From NCBI GenBank assembly GCA_037127315.1, contig JBBBDQ010000399.1, positions 1,577,332-1,641,331 of the forward strand: 64,000 bases of DNA, given 5' to 3'. Shown in pieces: positions 43,017 to 53,303 of the stretch. Every line of letters starts with the position of its first letter. Positions within the stretch are counted from its first letter, which is position 1. A program made the position numbers and the translations under genes. Origin of the DNA: Ascarosepion bandense. Lineage: Eukaryota; Mollusca; Cephalopoda; Sepiida; Sepiidae. Under the pieces are notes generated by a model. It did not search any database. It was not told the origin of the DNA and saw only the letters and a list, made by a program, of their open reading frames with translations.

Positions 43017-43570
43017 TGTGTCATTCGGCAGGATTCGAACCTATCCACATTTCTTAATAGAAAATTATCGTAAATAATCAGGCCAGTAGATATAAATATA
43101 TAATACTGTTTAATTAAAAACAGAATATCTACTTAAATACGAGTATCGATAAAAAAATGATGTTCAAACAAATCATTTCAAATTGTCGGTTGTTTATAAC
43201 CAAGTTTCGTTAATCTTTGTTAATTTCCGTAACGTTTACAGTTATTTACATTACGATACATTTCAGAGCAGATATGGTTATTGCGATGAATCGAAAACTG
43301 TGTTATATAGGCTTGATTAAAACCTCCTTCATACTGATTGTCATTCGTGGTCGAGAGGTCTAAGACGTGTCAGATCATATGGTAACTTCCCCTATGTGGA
43401 TAGGGGTCGCAGGTTCGAATCCGGCAGAATGATACACATTTTCGTAATAAAAATTTATCGTAAATAATCAGGCCCTGTAGATATAAATATATAATACTGT
43501 TTAATTAAAAACAGCATATCTACTTAAATATGAGTAACGATAAAAAATAATGTTCAAACGAATCATTTTA
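43017..43570 (+). mobile_element. class II tRNA SINE, head-to-tail dimer
   Basis: Arm (43063-43235), spacer (43236-43330), tRNA-like head (43331-43435; B box GGTTCGAATCC) and a second arm (43440-43570) follow in one direction, so units are joined tail to head with a period of about 390 bp. A minus-strand piece of the tRNA-like 3' end lies at 43017-43046. Confidence 0.7.
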
Positions 43571-44825
43571 TATATATATCAGATTAAATAAATTGCAAAC
43601 TTTGTGTTTATTTATTTTTAAGAAAATCCGTTCATACTCGCGGATATTCTTTCGCATATTATAATTGAAAGATGTCAGAAATGAGCTGTAACGTTGACAG
43701 ATGTTATTATTATTCTTTTCCCGATGTTTCCAAGTACTTTCAATCTCTTTCTGAGATCATTTTCAGAGGTGTGAGTTGTGTTAACAAAAAGTAACCGCAA
43801 ACCTGTGTTTCTAAAAATTACTGTAAATTTTCTTCTTGCTTCGTGTTAAAGCATAAAAAGTTCTTTTTGCAAACATTTTAGAACACTACAACAGTCATCA
43901 TAGCTGATTCTATTAATTGACGACTTAAGTTTTTAAGTGAATATTGTCTCGAGACTCTGTAGTTTGCCTTTGTTGTTTTCTTGGTGTAGGATATTTGTAT
44001 TATCGATCATTATTTTCTTATATAGTGAATGTAGACAGGAATGTTGTTGTATATGTCTAAAAATGGACGACAGTTCAGACATGTGTAATGTAAGACGTCT
44101 TGGTAATATAGTTGTTGTAAATCGATCATAGATATTTGGATTGATATATAATGTTGGTTTTACTTAACAGTTCAGTCGGTGTGGAGGTGTTATTACGGAG
44201 CATTAAATTAGTAATATTGTATTTTTTATAATATATTATTCATTTTAATTTGTTATTAGGATCAACGGGAGATATGTTAGTACGAATGAGATTTATGTTT
44301 TCACCCTGTTTGTAATTATCTTGCATCTGGTTGCAATAAAAGAGTTCGATGGTTAGGGTCTTTTGTGAAAGTACAATATTCTGTTTGATGTGTGTTGAGG
44401 TTTTTGAAATATCGTCTTATTCTTAAACTATGTGGTTTTGAAAATCATTATTAATGAGAGTCTGTTAGTTATTTTTAGTTCAGAGTAAAATATTTTGTGT
44501 AGAGGAATTAATTTGTGCTCGGTTAATTAAATTGAGTATAAGTGCTATTTTGTAGTAGTTAGGGCATTCACTCTTATAGTTGAGAGTGCAGGAGTTTTTG
44601 CTGGTTGTTTTTTTAGAAGAGTAGGTAGTAAATGTGTTATTGTTCGTGTCTATTAAAATGTATATACTTGGGAACATCGAAAAATAAATAATAAAAACAC
44701 CTGTCAAAGTTACAGCACATTTTTGAGATCTTTCAATTATAATACGCGAAAGATTATCCGTGAGTATGAGCGGATTTTATTAAAGATAAGAAGAAACAAT
44801 GTTTGCAATTTATTTAATCTGACAT
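43571..44825. other. mostly featureless; one motif
   Basis: On the minus strand 43775-43700 reads CCTCTGAAAATGATCTCAG and later GGAAACATCGGG, like other CTGANGA...GAAAC repeats. No gene was seen in the rest. Confidence 0.35.
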
Positions 44826-44831
44826 TAATCT

Positions 44832-44908
<77 letters not shown>

Positions 44909-44909
44909 G

Positions 44910-44941
<32 letters not shown>
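44832..44941. repeat. (CA)n(CG)n(CA)n(TA)n microsatellite
   Basis: A run of about 30 CA units is interrupted by about eight CG units and ends in TA units. Confidence 0.95.
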
Positions 44942-44943
44942 AT

Positions 44944-45069
44944 CGTTTCACCCCAAGCAAGGCGGTAACGCCACTGATGCACAGGGGGCTACATAAGAGA
45001 AAAAGATTAGATAAGAGGAGTGTAAAGAGAAAGATGAACCAATTACAGTGGGTGTCAGAAAAAGGAGCA

Positions 45070-45111
<42 letters not shown>

Positions 45112-45312
45112 AGAATTTTCACACAAATACGAGTACCCATTAAAAAACCGTTAATGTTAAACAAATGGGAATAGAGTTGTGATGACAGTTTCAAAGGTAG
45201 AGAGAAAGGAAAAAATATACAGGGTAATGTAGAAAGAACTAGAGTCAAGTGGTTAAGAGATGGGTATTGACATTGCATTTAAATTCCTGGAGGTTGTAGC
45301 CGCCAAGAGCAA
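44944..45312 (-). pseudogene. LINE L-A 3' end interrupted by a TA run and SINE arm
   Basis: The minus-strand tail CACCCCAAGCAAGGCGG begins at 44949. Homology breaks at a TA run (45069-45108) plus a SINE arm (45109-45170) and resumes with the AAGTGGTTAAGAGATGG and CTGGAGGTTGTAGCC blocks up to 45312. Confidence 0.7.
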
Positions 45313-45328
45313 GAATATGCTCTGAGGC

Positions 45329-45580
45329 CCTGATTGAGCACTGTGAAAGAATGGTAGATTTTGAAAAATAAGTAGCTGCTGCGGTATCTACGCATCGTTC
45401 ATTTTAGTAATGAATTTGAACACTCTCCTCTACTGGCGTATGTTTACATTATATATAACACGCTAAAAGTCCGCCTTCTTCTACCGAGCGCCCATAGCTC
45501 AGAAATTAAATCACCAACTGATGTCAATTTGGTTGGGTTTCAATTCCGGCTAGAAGCAATCGGATGTCTAACCGTACTGG
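45329..45580 (+). mobile_element. family H retroposon, copy ending at the ribozyme core
   Basis: It shares the upstream region (TGATTGAGCACT), tRNA-like head (A box TAGCTCAGAAA at 45495; B region GGTTTCAATTCC) and the GCAATCGGA linker with 16801-17097. Helix I strand CCGTA (45572-45576) and CTG are followed by unrelated sequence, so the catalytic part is lost. Confidence 0.72.
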
Positions 45581-45581
45581 T

Positions 45582-45625
45582 GGAAATTCTGTTTATTATA
45601 TATATATATAATAAACAGAATTTCC
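45582..45625. repeat. 44 bp perfect palindrome
   Basis: GGAAATTCTGTTTATTA, TA units, and TAATAAACAGAATTTCC are exact complements, centred on a short TA run. The right half is the start of a SINE arm. Confidence 0.85.
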
Positions 45626-45675
45626 ACTCAAATACGAGTATCCATTAAAAAACGTTAATGTCAAACAAATAAAAA

Positions 45676-45679
<4 letters not shown>

Positions 45680-45727
<48 letters not shown>
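45680..45727. repeat. (TA)n microsatellite
   Basis: About 23 TA units. Confidence 0.95.
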
Positions 45728-45730
<3 letters not shown>

Positions 45731-45799
45731 AATATAAAAATTCTAATATGTCGGCTAATGCGAGTTTCATGGAATTCTGTTAAACTCTGTGATGTTTCA

Positions 45800-45975
45800 T
45801 GCTACCATATTTTAACTCGTGCTTCTGTTACATATTTAATGATTTTTCATAAAATCCAAAGTAAAATCAGCAATGTTATTAATTTTAACCTGGCATCTCG
45901 TCTTCAGTCACTTTCCCACCGCCAGAACATAGCTCCTTTTGCTTTTTCTTCTGAAGAACTTTCTATGGTACACTA
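45800..45975 (+). pseudogene. LINE L-A, decayed middle fragment
   Basis: Codons read YHILTRASVTYLMIFHKIQ, ISNVINFNLASRLQSLSHRQ and NIAPFAFSSEEL, aligning with the HIWSGAP to SHRRDVASLCLF region. Confidence 0.68.
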
Positions 45976-46135
45976 CTGTGTTAAATTATTCGCATATAAA
46001 TTGTATTCATTGTAAATGTTCATTAACGGAAAAGGTTACATTTTTTGAATGTGTACATAATAACAAAAAAGATCGCATATAAAGCGAATTTATTTCACCG
46101 AAATTATCTTTCAATATATGTCATTTTCAAATTTG

Positions 46136-46138
<3 letters not shown>

Positions 46139-46198
<60 letters not shown>
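46139..46198. repeat. (TA)n microsatellite
   Basis: About 28 TA units. Confidence 0.95.
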
Positions 46199-46200
<2 letters not shown>

Positions 46201-46318
46201 GCCTTCACCGGGAAAACTCAATTCACTTATTGAAGAGTAACGCGTAAATCGCAGACGTAATAATTATTTTTAAAATTTTCATCTTTAGAGAATTTAGTTT
46301 TAATGAGCGCATAGCCAT

Positions 46319-46362
46319 CCACATACAAGCCTGTTTCGCTGTATCAGAGCTCATCAGTGTGG
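46319..46362 (-). ncRNA. type I hammerhead ribozyme
   Basis: Minus strand: helix I CCACA; core CUGAUGA; helix II GCUCU, GAU, ACAGC (one C-C mismatch); GAAA; helix III ACA/UGU around GGCU; cleavage-site UA; helix I UGUGG. Helix I is fully paired although its bases differ from the 16808 copy (CCGUA/UGCGG), so the change is compensated. The tRNA-like head is absent here. Confidence 0.82.
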
Positions 46363-46550
46363 TAGACTTCCACTTGCTTCCAGCCGACATATATATGCAC
46401 GTTAGACTTTTGTCCACATTTGAAAAACTATATATTTTGATTTATCTGAGATAAACCACTTATTTAATAATATGAAAGTATCTATTTTAACATGCTAACA
46501 ATTACACTTAACTGATTTTCACATACATGGCCGACAGTACTTCTACTGAA

Positions 46551-46555
<5 letters not shown>

Positions 46556-46597
<42 letters not shown>

Positions 46598-46610
46598 CAT
46601 ATATATATAT
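46556..46610. repeat. (CA)n(TA)n microsatellite
   Basis: A CA run followed by TA units abutting the ribozyme copy. Confidence 0.95.
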
Positions 46611-46654
46611 CCGCAGACAGATCTATTTCGCTGTATCACAGCTCATCAGTACGG
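46611..46654 (-). ncRNA. type I hammerhead ribozyme
   Basis: Identical in helix I, core and helix II to the 16808 copy; one base in helix III changes a C-G pair to U-G. The site is a GUC triplet. Only about 10 bp of family sequence remain on the 5' side and one or two on the other before TA runs, so it is an isolated ribozyme within a microsatellite. Confidence 0.85.
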
Positions 46655-46664
46655 TTAGACTCCG

Positions 46665-48085
46665 ATATATATATATATAATGTGTGTACCTGTTGAAACA
46701 AGAATTCGAGTAATTTAGACAGACGGATACATCTGCCAAGTTACGAAGTATTTCCACTGAATCTCCGTGTATTTCATTCATTTCTCGAAAGCACTTCATC
46801 AGGAAATGAAATATAAACCCCCTCCTTTTGCTTCTCCTTCTCTGAGTCAAGATGTCCCCACTTTCGTTAGCGTCGTCAATTAAGTATGAAATATTCTACA
46901 CTATGAAAATAATAAACAAAATCTTCAAATTTTTGAGGCCGTCTATATCAAAAGCAACCAATCAGCACTGAACGAAATTTATGACGAGTAGAGTACTAAT
47001 GTTTCAAAATGCGTTTCAGGTTACTAACATTTAACAACATTTTGCAATTTACCATCTCTGATTAACTTCTTGCATTGGGAACGCTGGTTTACAATACATC
47101 GTATCTAGAATAGTAATGTTTAAATAATTACAGTAGAGCACGTTCGCGAATGACAGCTAAAATCACCATCACCACGATGACGAAGTTAATCTTCGTATTT
47201 TACACCTAAGAGTGACCTCGGAGGAGATCGAAAGTACTTGGGTTAAGAAAAAATACAGTGACTTTCTTTATAAATTTCAACTTAACATCAAGAAGATATA
47301 GAACTAGTATATATACAAATATATCTAAAGAGGGGAGAGGGAGAGAGAGAAAGAGAGAGTCATGAGGAGACAAATAGAGAGAGATAAGTCGTAAAATGTT
47401 AACTGCTCTTTGGGGGTTTAGGAAGGTGGAATCTCAAGAGAAAAACAGCGATCTTCACACTATCTTCTATTGTTAATTTTCGTCCAAGATAACAACCTTT
47501 CTTTTAAACTAGTTAGCGTCTTCCTAAAATGTTGTTATCAATCTGCGCCCAAGCAGATAACCCGAAACATCGCTGTATTCAACCAAGATAACGTATGTTT
47601 TCATTAGGTGAGTCGAGCTTTAGCGAAAAAAACATTTGACGTGAAGAAAATCTGGCTTATAACATTAAACTTTTATCATGAATTCCAACGCAAATCTGTT
47701 TTAGCCTTTCTTCATTCTTTAAAATGTCGAATGCTTTCTTTTTTTTTTTTTTTGTTTTTTTTTTTTTAATTTTATCTTGGATCCCTTTTTTGCGAGGAGA
47801 TGTCAGGTAAATAAGGCTATCATACTGACAGGCATAAATTACATTTATTTTTCAAGATCTAAAAAATCACTTCCGGTCTTTCATTGCTTCATTGTTATAG
47901 CATTTTTTATTGGCTTTACTGGCCCGTTTTGAAAAAAAAAAGAAGCAAAAATTGCTATTTATCTATATTTCTGAGTTAAGGTATTTTAACTATTTGCACT
48001 ATTTACATCGTTCGGACTGTTGTTCTCACCTTTATTGCTATATTCAAAACAATTGTACACATGGTTCTGTCGATAAAAGCGTTGG
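46665..48085. other. no recognisable gene
   Basis: A minus-strand CCTGATGAAGTG motif followed by TTTCGAG lies at 46782-46804. GA-rich sequence occurs near 47335-47390 and T-runs near 47738-47768. No coding region is supported. Confidence 0.35.
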
Positions 48086-48090
48086 TTTCT

Positions 48091-48150
48091 TCTTCTTCTT
48101 CTTCTTCTTCTTCTTCTTCTTCTTCATCATCATCTTCTTCTTGTTCTTCT
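48091..48150. repeat. (TTC)n microsatellite
   Basis: Trinucleotide run with a short TCA interruption. Confidence 0.95.
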
Positions 48151-48179
48151 TCGATGTGCCCTGTCGATCATGGTTCTCC

Positions 48180-48716
48180 ACGTCTACCTATCCCTTGTGG
48201 CTCTTAGTATGTTTGCTCCTGTTACACCTTGCAACCCCCGTTCCGTCATCCACCTGATGAGGCCTTGCAAATATGTTATCCACTACCTTCCTCTGTCTCT
48301 CTTTCCCTCTACCTGGCCAGTCAGTATCAGGTTCTCCAAGCTCTCCCTCCTCATTGCGTGTCCCAGGAACTTCAGTTGTCTCTTCCTGATGCTCAGTATT
48401 AATTTCTTTTTTGTTGCCATTCTTTCCAACACCTCATCGTTACGTCCACAATATCCGCAGCATCCTTCTGTAGAACTACATTTCTGCTGCTTCCAGTTTT
48501 GTCCTCATTTTCGAAGATATTGTCCAGCATTCACTGCCGTATTGAAGAACTGACATCACATAGCAATCCAGCACTCTCTTCTTTGTTTCCAGTGAAATTA
48601 TCCTGTGTGTTAGTACTTTACTCAGCTTCAGGAACGCGTACTTTGCCATGCCAAATCGCCTTCGGATCTCTGTGTCGCACTTTCCATCTCCTGTTAGAAC
48701 ACTTCCTAGGTAATTA
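48180..48716 (-). pseudogene. LINE family L-B, ORF2 C-terminal fragment
   Basis: Minus-strand codons read YLGSVLTGDGKCDTEIRRR, LETKKRVLDCYVMSVLQYG and FYRRMLRI, with C-terminal codons towards 48180. This is the thumb and C-terminal region of an RTE/CR1-like RT protein. Reading frames shift several times. A SINE S1 copy abuts it. Confidence 0.7.
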
Positions 48717-48721
48717 ATTTC

Positions 48722-49018
48722 AGTCAGTTAAGTGCCATACGTGATACACGCTTGGGCGATCATGTCTCGAAAGAGACATGACTGACTGGGCAGAAGATTA
48801 TCCCGCAGTAGGTTGCCATTACTTTCTGCGGTAGATTGGTTGCCGACCAAGGCTATAGAACCCAATCTATCCTGTTATTTAACCCATAACTGGAAGGAAG
48901 AGACGGATTAATACCTATCCCAAGGGAATTTGTGCGTAAGTGAATGCAGTGAATTAAACTGGAGTTCGAACTCGGCTCTCCGATTTCTCGTTCCGAGTCG
49001 ATATCCACCGCGCCACAA
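48722..49018 (-). mobile_element. SINE S1, near full length
   Basis: The 3' end (CAGTCAGTTAAGTGCC on the plus strand), a perfect hairpin and the B box GAGTTCGAACTCC-like region are present; the A box has GTGGCGCGGTGGATATCG. Confidence 0.85.
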
Positions 49019-49079
49019 GTGATCCAAAAAAGAGATTTGACACAAAGAGGTTGTTTGTTCAATACCACAGTCAAGGGAA

Positions 49080-49250
49080 CAAAAATTTGGGGAGTTCAGA
49101 CCTTAAACAGAATAAACAAAATAAAGGGTTCTGTTCGAAATTCCAACGTATAATCCCTGAAGAAGGCCGGAACATACAAAAGCAGAAACGTCGTGAATAT
49201 ATTAATAAAGATGAGGACATAATCAAAACAATGTAAATACTTTAATAATT
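49080..49250 (+). mobile_element. family P element fragment with hammerhead-like motif
   Basis: AATAAAGGGTTCTGTTCG leads to CTGAAGAAGGCCGG, a broken helix II, GAAACGTC and GTGAATATATTA. It is the most diverged of the four family P copies. Confidence 0.5.
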
Positions 49251-49382
49251 GACATTTACTGAAGATAAATGTCTACAAGGGCATTGAGGGATAAGGATTA
49301 TGTCAGATTAACTGCCATTTTAATATATTTTACAATAAGCTAGAAAATATCTCGAGAACACAATGAGAAAAGACCATCTTGC

Positions 49383-50395
49383 ATATATATAAATCTACGA
49401 TCCGCCCTTGCATTAAATACTGCTAACATATCTCGTCGGGTGCTCCTGCTATCCACCTAGGGGTCCTTGACAAAATTCAACGGATAATCTGTAATATGAC
49501 TGATCTCGACCTGGCAGCCAAGATACAGTCACTTTCTCACCGGCGCAATGTTGCTTCCCTGTGTCTCTTCTACAGGTACTTTTACGGCTTTTGCTCCGAT
49601 TAACTTATTTCTCTGGTTCCCCCTATGCGTGAATTTACTCGAACCACAAGATTAGCTACTAGGTCTTACTCTTTTACTGTGAAACCAATTATTCTCCTCG
49701 GGCTTCTCGATAAGGTTCAGAGGAGGGTCTGTAATGTGATAGATACCGACTTGGCAGACCGCCTGCAGTCTCTCTCCCACCGGCGTGACGTGGCTTCCCT
49801 GTGCCTCTTCTATAAATACTTTCACAGCTTCTGCTCCGATGAACTTAGATCACTGGTGCCCCCTAAATACGAATTTGAACGAGATACTAGATTAGCAACT
49901 AGATCCCACCCTTTTACAGTGAAACCGATAAAATGCAACCGCAACTTCTACTCCAACAGTTTCTTTCCTTGCACTTCCCGACTGTGGAATTCCCTTCCAC
50001 ACGATTGCTTCCCCGACGGATACAATCTCCAGGAGTTTAAATGTAAGATCAATAGACACCTCCTAACACACTAACCTGCTCCCATTCCTCCTGATATTCC
50101 CTATGTCTAACATTCATTCCTCCTGACATTCCCTATGTCTAACCACTTTTTCCTTCTCTTTACCTTCCCCTATGTAGCCCCATGCGCAATAGTGGCAGTG
50201 GAATGCCTTGCTTGGGGTGAGATGATTAAAAAAAAAATATATATATATATAAACACAAATTATACTCCATCAGCTTTTTTTCCCGCACTTCCCGCCTCTG
50301 GAATTCCCTTTCATTTACTTACTTCCCCGACAGCTACAACCTCCTGGAGTTTAAATGTAAACTCAGTAGTCATCTCTTATCCACGCACCGAAGGT
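49383..50395 (+). pseudogene. LINE L-A copy split by a same-strand LINE
   Basis: The first part (49383-49689) reads IRPCIKYC-like codons, then FTRTTRLATRSYSFTVKPI. It resumes at 50252 with HKLYSISFFPRTSRLWNS and FPDSYNLLEFKCKLSSHLL. The intervening 49690-50236 is a distinct younger copy with its own 3' end. Confidence 0.8.
49690..50240 (+). pseudogene. LINE L-A nested copy
   Basis: It starts at ILLGLLDKVQRRVCN, nearly identical to the copy at 24820, and reads through SHRRDVASLCLFYKYFHSF, LATRSHPFTVKPIKCN and CFPDGYNLQEFKCKINRHLL. The 3' UTR contains a tandem duplication of about 30 bp (CATTCCTCCTGACATTCCC) and ends in CTTGGGGTGAGATGATTAAAA. The ORF 49625-50074 fuses host and inserted LINE in frame. 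Confidence 0.85.
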
Positions 50396-50463
50396 ATTTC
50401 AAAGACAGCCATGACGACTTTTCCCCCTTTCCACTGACTTTGTTTCCATCCTACTTCCATATA
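50386..50463 (+). repeat. repeat R, copy 1
   Basis: GCACCGAAGGTATTTCAAAG to TTTCCATCCTACTTCCA is the inverted equivalent of 52823-52905. The family is unknown; here it directly follows the end of the older LINE coding region. Confidence 0.75.
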
Positions 50464-50640
50464 AATCATGAATCTTGCTAGGATTTCTTCAGTTTTTAAA
50501 AGATTGACATCATTGTATCGAATGACTATTTTTCAAAATCATAAGAGAAATTTAAAGATAAAAACGTATAAATTAGTTCGCAAAGATCAAATATTTACAA
50601 TATTTTCGTTTTTTGAGTTAACATTCGTATTTGAGTATTT

Positions 50641-50960
50641 CCTCTCTCGCACTTCCCGCTTGTGGAACTCACTCCCGTATTCTTGCTTTCCTGACGGCTA
50701 CAACCTCCAGAAATTTAAATGCAAAGTCAATACTCATCTACTAACTGGACTCTAGTTCTCTCCCCACCCCTGTATAAACTTCCCTTTCTTTCCACCTATG
50801 TATCTGTCATTGCACCTGCTTTCTCAGCTTTCTATTGTTCCTTTCTAACTAGTTTGTACTCCTCACTCTTTTCTAATTAATCTTTTTACATTTATGTAAC
50901 CCCCTGCACATCAGTGGCGTTTCTGCCTTGCTCGGGGTGAAATGATTAAAAAAAAAATAC
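50641..50960 (+). pseudogene. LINE L-A 3' end
   Basis: Codons SRTSRLWNSLPYSCFPDGYN and NLQKFKCKVNTHLLTGL precede a complete 3' UTR with the A-tail at 50948-50958. The sequence is closest to the 28731 and 55290 copies. Confidence 0.82.
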
Positions 50961-50965
50961 GTTTC

Positions 50966-51035
50966 TTTGATTTATTAAACAGTATATTTATCTATTTACG
51001 TCTATCGGCCTGGATAATCGAGAAATGATTTTTAT
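50966..51035 (-). repeat. class II tRNA SINE arm fragment
   Basis: AACAGTATATTTATC and ATCGGCCTGGATAAT match the arm region of the SINE copies near 35.8 and 36.1 kb. Confidence 0.5.
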
Positions 51036-51432
51036 AGTATCTCGCTCACAAGAACAGATGTCCCCATCGGAGAGACACTATACCTTGAGAGACCATAGGT
51101 TTTAAACTCACAGCTAACATCAAGTGGAAACTCGTACATATGAGCAATCGCTTCAGGTAAAATGCTTGGCTCATGTACCGCTTCAGTAAGTACCTGACTC
51201 TAACCGTATCTTTTCAAGAGCCAGAGTATCGTTGCCATAAGTGGCCGTTAATTGCCTAGACAGCACTCTCCAGCACCGATAGAGTCCAAATTCATTTCCA
51301 CGTTTTTGTGAGTGACGAATTATTTTCCACCACCACATCTCCCCCGCTCTCTCTCTCTCTCTCTCTTTCTCTGTCACTCAATCTCTCTCTCACACACACA
51401 CGGGATGTGGAAAGTGTCTCGCTATTCTATAG

Positions 51433-51748
51433 CTAAGTCAATTAAGTGGCATGCGTGATACACGCTTAGGCCATCATGTCTCAAAAGAGACATGACTGGC
51501 ATGGCAATAGATTATCCCGCAGTAGGTAGCCATTACATTTTGAGGTAAACTAGTTGCCAGCCAAGGCTAGATAACCCAATTTGTTCTGTTGTTTAACCCA
51601 TAATTAGAGGGAAGAGACTGGTTAATACCTTTCCTAAGGTTATTTGCGCGTTAGTGGATGCAAGGAATTCAACTGGAATTCGAAATCCGGCTCCCCGATT
51701 TCTCGTTCCTAGCCGATACCCGCTGCACCACAATGTATATTCGTTCTA
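51433..51748 (-). mobile_element. SINE S1, near full length, diverged
   Basis: The head (GTGGTGCAGCGGGTATCGG) and B region are readable on the minus strand, and the 3' hairpin (CATGTCTC, TTTT, GAGACATG) is intact. Confidence 0.82.
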
Positions 51749-51749
51749 T

Positions 51750-52581
51750 AGCTACTTTCACGGAATGTAGTCGTACAATGCAAATTCCTTAGTTCCGGAA
51801 GTTCTAACTTTCACAGTAAGGAGCTGTTATATAATTTCCATAGTTGCAAACATTCACTACGTATTTCATTGATCAACTTCTTACCTCGAATAAATTAATT
51901 CCCCAAAACATTGCTTTGTTGAGCTGACTGTCAAGCAAATGTTTTCCCGACCACTACAATCTTAACATGTTCAAAGCTTGGGTTAAGCGTGATTTTTTTC
52001 TTCTTATCCGTACAAATTGCCTCGTAACGTAACATTCTACATCGAGTAGCTCCCAAATACAGGGTGAAATTTACAGGGTGAAATTTACAGGGAGAAATTT
52101 ACTTATAAAAATAAAAAACAGTCCCTTGACTATGTGTGGTCGTGGGCTGGCTAAAAAAGGTGAGCAGTTTCCTTTCAAATATCTTGTTTTTAAGCTGGAG
52201 TGTTTTCTATTTATGCGTAGTGTATCACGGATAAGTCGACATTGGCGCAACCAATCCGCCTATAAGTCAAACTACAGCAGACGTACACAAAGGCTCGACT
52301 CGTTCACGGACACGTGTCCGTTGATTTTATCGAGTGAACCCTCTGCCTTGTCTGCTGACTTCAGTTTCAGAAGCACTCTTCTCAGCTATGACTTCCCATT
52401 GCCGCGTTGACTTCATATATAACTCTGGAGACCAGTTTATATCATTGGACAAGACGGTCGCTGACCCTAAGAATTTTTTGTAATATATAACAGTCGAAAA
52501 TATTTAATTGATGTTTACCGTAAATGGTCAATGTTATTCACTCGAGTGTCATTCTTTGTCTCTATGTTATCGTAAAGAATA

Positions 52582-52612
<31 letters not shown>

Positions 52613-52822
52613 CGTTTTTGTAAGTGCATTCGTTTATTGAAAATTAAGCTTTATTCAGTGCGAGTTGAGCTGAAGTTATTTTTCGGGACACGACGCGTTT
52701 CTTTTCATACCACGCACCCACCACCTAACTCCTTCGGAATCACAAAGAATAGTTCTTTCGAGCATGAATTGCAGCCGACCTCCTCATTTTGAAATCATTG
52801 ATTTGTCTGTTGGTTTTGTGAA
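51750..52822. other. no recognised gene; minor repeats
   Basis: ACAGGGTGAAATTT occurs as three tandem 15 bp units at 52058-52100. The 110-codon plus frame at 52078-52410 has no recognisable domain. A TA run lies at 52584-52612. A trace of the LINE block (FPDHYNLNMFKA) is visible at about 51940-51990. Confidence 0.35.
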
Positions 52823-52905
52823 CTATTGGAAGTAGGATGGAAACAAAATCAGTGGAAAGTGGAAAAAGTCGTCATGGCTGTCTTTGAAATAGCTTCGGTG
52901 CGTGG
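52823..52905 (-). repeat. repeat R, copy 2
   Basis: Reverse complement of 50386-50463 over about 80 bp. Flanks do not match, apart from the CACGCACC at one end. Confidence 0.75.
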
Positions 52906-53139
52906 CATATTTTCAAACCATTTCTACAGCCTGACATTACGTCTACAAACAAAAAAGACACATACGTTCCCTTCTTGCTAACCCAATCTTGGTCTTATTC
53001 TAGCTTCTTCTTCTTCTTCTTCTTTAGAATTCTTCCAGACATACATCCGGACCATATTGAAAATTCATGTAGCCATTGAACAGAAATTTTGGATGAGATA
53101 AATAAGTACTTACGACCAATGATAGTTGTCAGTATAGGT

Positions 53140-53303
53140 ATCGGTTGGTTAAGTGCCATACGTGATACACGCTTGGGCGATCATGTCCCGAAAGAGACAT
53201 GACTGACTGGGCAGAAGATTATCCAGCAGTAGGTTGCCATTACTTTCTGCGGTAGACTGGTTGCCGACCAAGGCTATAGAACCCAATCTGTCCTGTTCTC
53301 TTC
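53140..53303 (-). mobile_element. SINE S1, 5'-truncated
   Basis: The 3' end to CCAATCTGTCCTGTT is present; homology stops at 53302. Confidence 0.82.

Noticed and set aside
43440..43570. Hammerhead core in the class II tRNA SINE body
   Set aside because: I searched the arm for CTGANGA followed by a stem and GAAA and did not find it; this family lacks the ribozyme as far as I can see.
52078..52410. 110-codon ORF as a host gene
   Set aside because: No recognisable domain, no signal peptide, no nearby similar exon; it starts in a small tandem repeat.
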